NCBI GenBank assembly: GCA_977006965.1
Contig: OZ345358.1
Span: 2,418,001-2,482,000 of the forward strand
Source: Phymatolithon calcareum
Lineage: Eukaryota > Rhodophyta > Florideophyceae > Hapalidiales
Length of the DNA stretch: 64,000 bases
Reading direction: 5' to 3'
Shown: positions 61,767 through 64,000 of the stretch, piece by piece
Position numbering within the stretch: position 1 is the first letter of the stretch
Layout: every line of letters begins with the position of its first letter
Made by a program: the position numbers and the translations under genes
The notes under the pieces: model-generated
Databases searched by the model: none
What the model saw: only the letters and a program-made list of their open reading frames with translations
What the model was told of the DNA's origin: nothing

Positions 61767-62273
61767 ATGCCTACCAACGAAACGGTCTTTTCTCGAACGA
61801 ATCTCTGCGCATCCAAAACAATCCAGGTGAGCACCAAATCGTTCAACCTATTCCCCCCATACTTCCACCACTCCGACGGTCCGTCACTGTCCGACTGCAA
61901 GGAATGCGATCACCGCAACAAGAAATGCCCTACATCCTCCCAGTGTCGTCACGGACAGACAGTGTTCGCACAGCCGACCACCCGTGGCAGGGTATCCCCT
62001 AAATCCCTTGTCAGCTCACCGATTGACCACACCACCATCGAACAATCAATTCTCACAAAGAGGGCTACACCCGATTTCCTCTGCAGTCGAAATCAACTCT
62101 CGACCGTCGCACGTGCGTCGTCTCGACCCACTATCGGTACTGCCGCGGAAAGAAATTGTAACGTGCCTCCCGCAAAGCAATTTCTGTCAGTTCGTCATGA
62201 CGAATCTGCCGCGCATCGATTGGTGAAAATTTTAGTGGAAAATACACAACCACATGAACAGGACCGGGAATGA
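61767..62273 (+). CDS. Hypothetical protein with Cys cluster
   Basis: 168 residues from the ATG at 61767 (the frame is open a further two codons upstream from TTG). A DCKECDHRNKKCPTSSQC cluster could bind zinc. Otherwise Ser/Thr-rich and unrecognised. Low confidence. Confidence 0.25.
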   Translation: MPTNETVFSRTNLCASKTIQVSTKSFNLFPPYFHHSDGPSLSDCKECDHRNKKCPTSSQCRHGQTVFAQPTTRGRVSPKSLVSSPIDHTTIEQSILTKRATPDFLCSRNQLSTVARASSRPTIGTAAERNCNVPPAKQFLSVRHDESAAHRLVKILVENTQPHEQDRE

Positions 62274-62680
62274 ATGAATAAACGGGAAGAAGATAAGGGT
62301 CATATGAAAAAAATGTTAACCAAAAATTGCACCTCAAGTTCAACAAACCATTTCCCGCGCTACAACGGCCCTAATTTGCCATTCTTCGTCATTTTGATCG
62401 CCAATTCGCGGTTAGCGCGCATTGCGCCGTGTAGCTCATATGACTGACAAGAAACTTGAGGCGGCAATACGGCAATTGTCATAATCATTGATGCTGGCTC
62501 ATTGTCGACAGCTGAAACCGCCGTCGCCACTTCGCAGGTTACCTTCACATCTTGCAGAACGAACTACAAAAGCCGGCTATCATCTCCAAGGATATACTAT
62601 CAAGGTCAATAATTTACGGTGAGCTACTTTCACGTGAAAAAGATAACTACCACACACAAGTCCGACAAGAAGCATTCACA

Positions 62681-63472
62681 ATGGCTTCCTTCATCACGTT
62701 GCTCGCAATTTCCATCATCTTCACCGCCACCTCCGCCGTGCCGCTCCCGCATGTGACGCCCTCCTCCGCTGCCCGCACCGCGCTGGCCGTCATCCACGAA
62801 GCGGACGGCATCTGGGGATCCGTCGTCTTCCACCAGGGCGGTCGCGGTCAACCGGTCTTGATCTCCGCCTCCTTCAACAACATCCGCCCATCCCTTCGCC
62901 CCTCGACCGACTGGGGCATTTTCCACGAGCCGGTGCACTATTCAAACGCTGCAAACTCGCGCTGCACAACGGCCTTGAAAGGCGTGTTGCGTCTAGGCAA
63001 GCGGGAAATAGGGTCGTTCACTCGAAAGCACGGTGCGATTCGCGGGCGCAAGTTTTCGCTCATTGCATACGACTATGACATTTCCCTCTATCCGGACGAT
63101 CCGGGATACATCGTGCAGCGCTCGTTCGCCATTCATCAGGGCGATGCTGCGAAAGACCATGTGTGTGCAACTGTGTATGCCACCGATATTGCGCACGTGC
63201 TTCCAGGGGCGGTGCCGTGCGAGGTTGTGAAATATGCGGATTGCACGGTCAGTGTTGGTGGTGGGCGGTGCAGGAAAAGGATGTGTGAAGGGTATCGCCA
63301 GTTTTGGGGCATTAAGGGGACGGATCGGAGCGGTATTGATGATGGGACTAAGTTTTGTGTGCAGAGGGAAGAGGTGTTTCTTGAGGTTATGGCACATGAG
63401 GTGGATGGAGATGGCACTTTCAGGTGCGAGTTAGGACGGCATACGAATTTGGTGCCACTCAGCAGGGATTAG
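62681..63472 (+). CDS. Secreted protein with Cu/Zn-SOD-like fold, metal site not conserved
   Basis: 263 residues from an ATG at 62681 in good context (CACAATGG); the frame is open further upstream but that has no signal sequence. An N-terminal signal peptide (FITLLAISIIFTATSAVP) implies secretion. The core has the Cu/Zn superoxide dismutase layout: GIWGSVVFHQ, IFHEPVHYSN, SRCTTALKG (the disulfide-loop Cys), RSFAIHQGDA, VCATVY (the partner Cys). Where SOD has HVHE the sequence has IFHE, and several His ligands of the loop are absent, so metal binding and dismutation are unlikely. A second half with several Cys (CEVVKYADC, CRKRMCEGY, CVQREEVFL) follows and is not SOD. A SOD-fold binding protein is my reading; I am moderately sure of the fold. 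Confidence 0.5.
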   Translation: MASFITLLAISIIFTATSAVPLPHVTPSSAARTALAVIHEADGIWGSVVFHQGGRGQPVLISASFNNIRPSLRPSTDWGIFHEPVHYSNAANSRCTTALKGVLRLGKREIGSFTRKHGAIRGRKFSLIAYDYDISLYPDDPGYIVQRSFAIHQGDAAKDHVCATVYATDIAHVLPGAVPCEVVKYADCTVSVGGGRCRKRMCEGYRQFWGIKGTDRSGIDDGTKFCVQREEVFLEVMAHEVDGDGTFRCELGRHTNLVPLSRD

Positions 63473-64000
63473 AGGTCGGTATGGTTTGCTGGGATGAGAC
63501 AGGGGGAATGGAATGGATTGCAGAGGGGGCTTCAATTGTTGTCGATCTGAGACGAATGAAACTTGGATTGTGCGTCGTCAGGCACGTGTATGGCGAGGGT
63601 GGAGCAGCTTGGTCGATATTTAGAATGACTGCTTTCTGACGAATGAAAAGACAACGAATCGGAGGGCGGAAGGTTGGCGGGTGAGATGGGGATGTAGAGG
63701 CGCGCTGGATGGGTCGAACGTTGAGCAGGCAATGCCTGCATTGCAATCGTGTTGTTGGTTAGAATGCCTTTGGCACGACCGTCTAATGTATTTCGTATTT
63801 TGTTGTTTAGTGACAAAGTGTGGACTTGACCGAAAATTTGAAAAAATGGTTACAAAATAATTCTTTCTCAACGTGCTGTGTGTTACACCTCTGACGTTTT
63901 GTTGTTCTACACATTCGCATCGCTGCAATGCATTGCTCGAGGGCACTACTGTACAACTATGTGCAGTACAGTATCCCTGGGTAGCATGTCGATTTGTGAA
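63473..64000. other. No gene seen at the right edge
   Basis: About 530 bases after the SOD-like gene, ending the window. Open frames on both strands overlap one another and are featureless. Holds the gene's 3' UTR. Confidence 0.4.

Larger units (their letters stand above)
55461..62680. other. Gene-poor stretch with transposon relics
   Basis: About 7.2 kb. Contains a family-A-like LINE end near 56031-56065 (minus), a possible LINE endonuclease trace on the minus strand (56110-56367, with GNHAPIVLE), a possible integrase relic at 58994-59260 (below), and three unsupported small frames listed separately. Most of the sequence is unremarkable. Confidence 0.4.

Noticed and set aside
1-64000. CRISPR arrays, operons, ribosome binding sites
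   Set aside because: None seen; the sequence is eukaryotic nuclear DNA.

Overview
This window looks like nuclear DNA of a multicellular red alga. A florideophyte such as Chondrus crispus is my best guess, inferred from content and from memory rather than from any search. The evidence is eukaryotic single-copy genes that are almost all intronless (one 124-nt intron is visible), islands of genes separated by many kilobases of decayed transposons, a complete Ty3-type LTR retrotransposon, LINE 3' ends, MITEs, and an intact virus-capsid-like ORF of the kind reported from the C. crispus nuclear genome.

Layout. 1-3.5 kb: minus-strand relic of a Ty3-type retrotransposon (gag-like region, reverse transcriptase, connection and RNase H pieces) running off the window edge. 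5.8-7.75 kb: unclassified element with long terminal inverted repeats and a large internal hairpin. 8.95-10.6 kb: cytochrome P450. 15.3-16.8 kb: catalase with a signal peptide. 19.7-20.15 kb: LINE 3' fragment. 21.4-28.4 kb: complete, apparently young LTR retrotransposon on the minus strand. 29.1-30.7 kb: second P450, paralogous to the first, with perfect palindromes just upstream. 31-34 kb: LINE tails and a small inverted-repeat transposon nested in one of them. 34.2-37.8 kb: two paralogous secreted cysteine-rich proteins of unknown function. 39.4-43.4 kb: GT14-like glycosyltransferase and a CAMK-type protein kinase, convergent. 44.2-46.2 and 52.0-54.0 kb: a 2-kb segmental duplication, each copy carrying a Snf7/CHMP4-like ESCRT-III gene and a VanZ-like membrane protein gene. 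Between the copies lie a totivirus-capsid-like ORF (46.7-49.25 kb), a GC-rich minisatellite and a fold-back Tc1/mariner relic. 54.3-62.6 kb: gene-poor. 62.7-63.5 kb: secreted protein that looks like a Cu/Zn-SOD fold without its metal site.

The genes form no pathway. Catalase, the P450s and the SOD-like protein could all touch oxidant chemistry, but nothing in the layout ties them together.

The most unusual signal is the number of perfect, nearly loopless palindromes of 20-46 bp. Comparing the two duplicated segments shows two of these arising as insertions that are inverted copies of adjacent sequence. A further site (38.50-38.59 kb) looks like two successive inverted copies of one short seed. 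This points to frequent template switching as a force shaping this genome.
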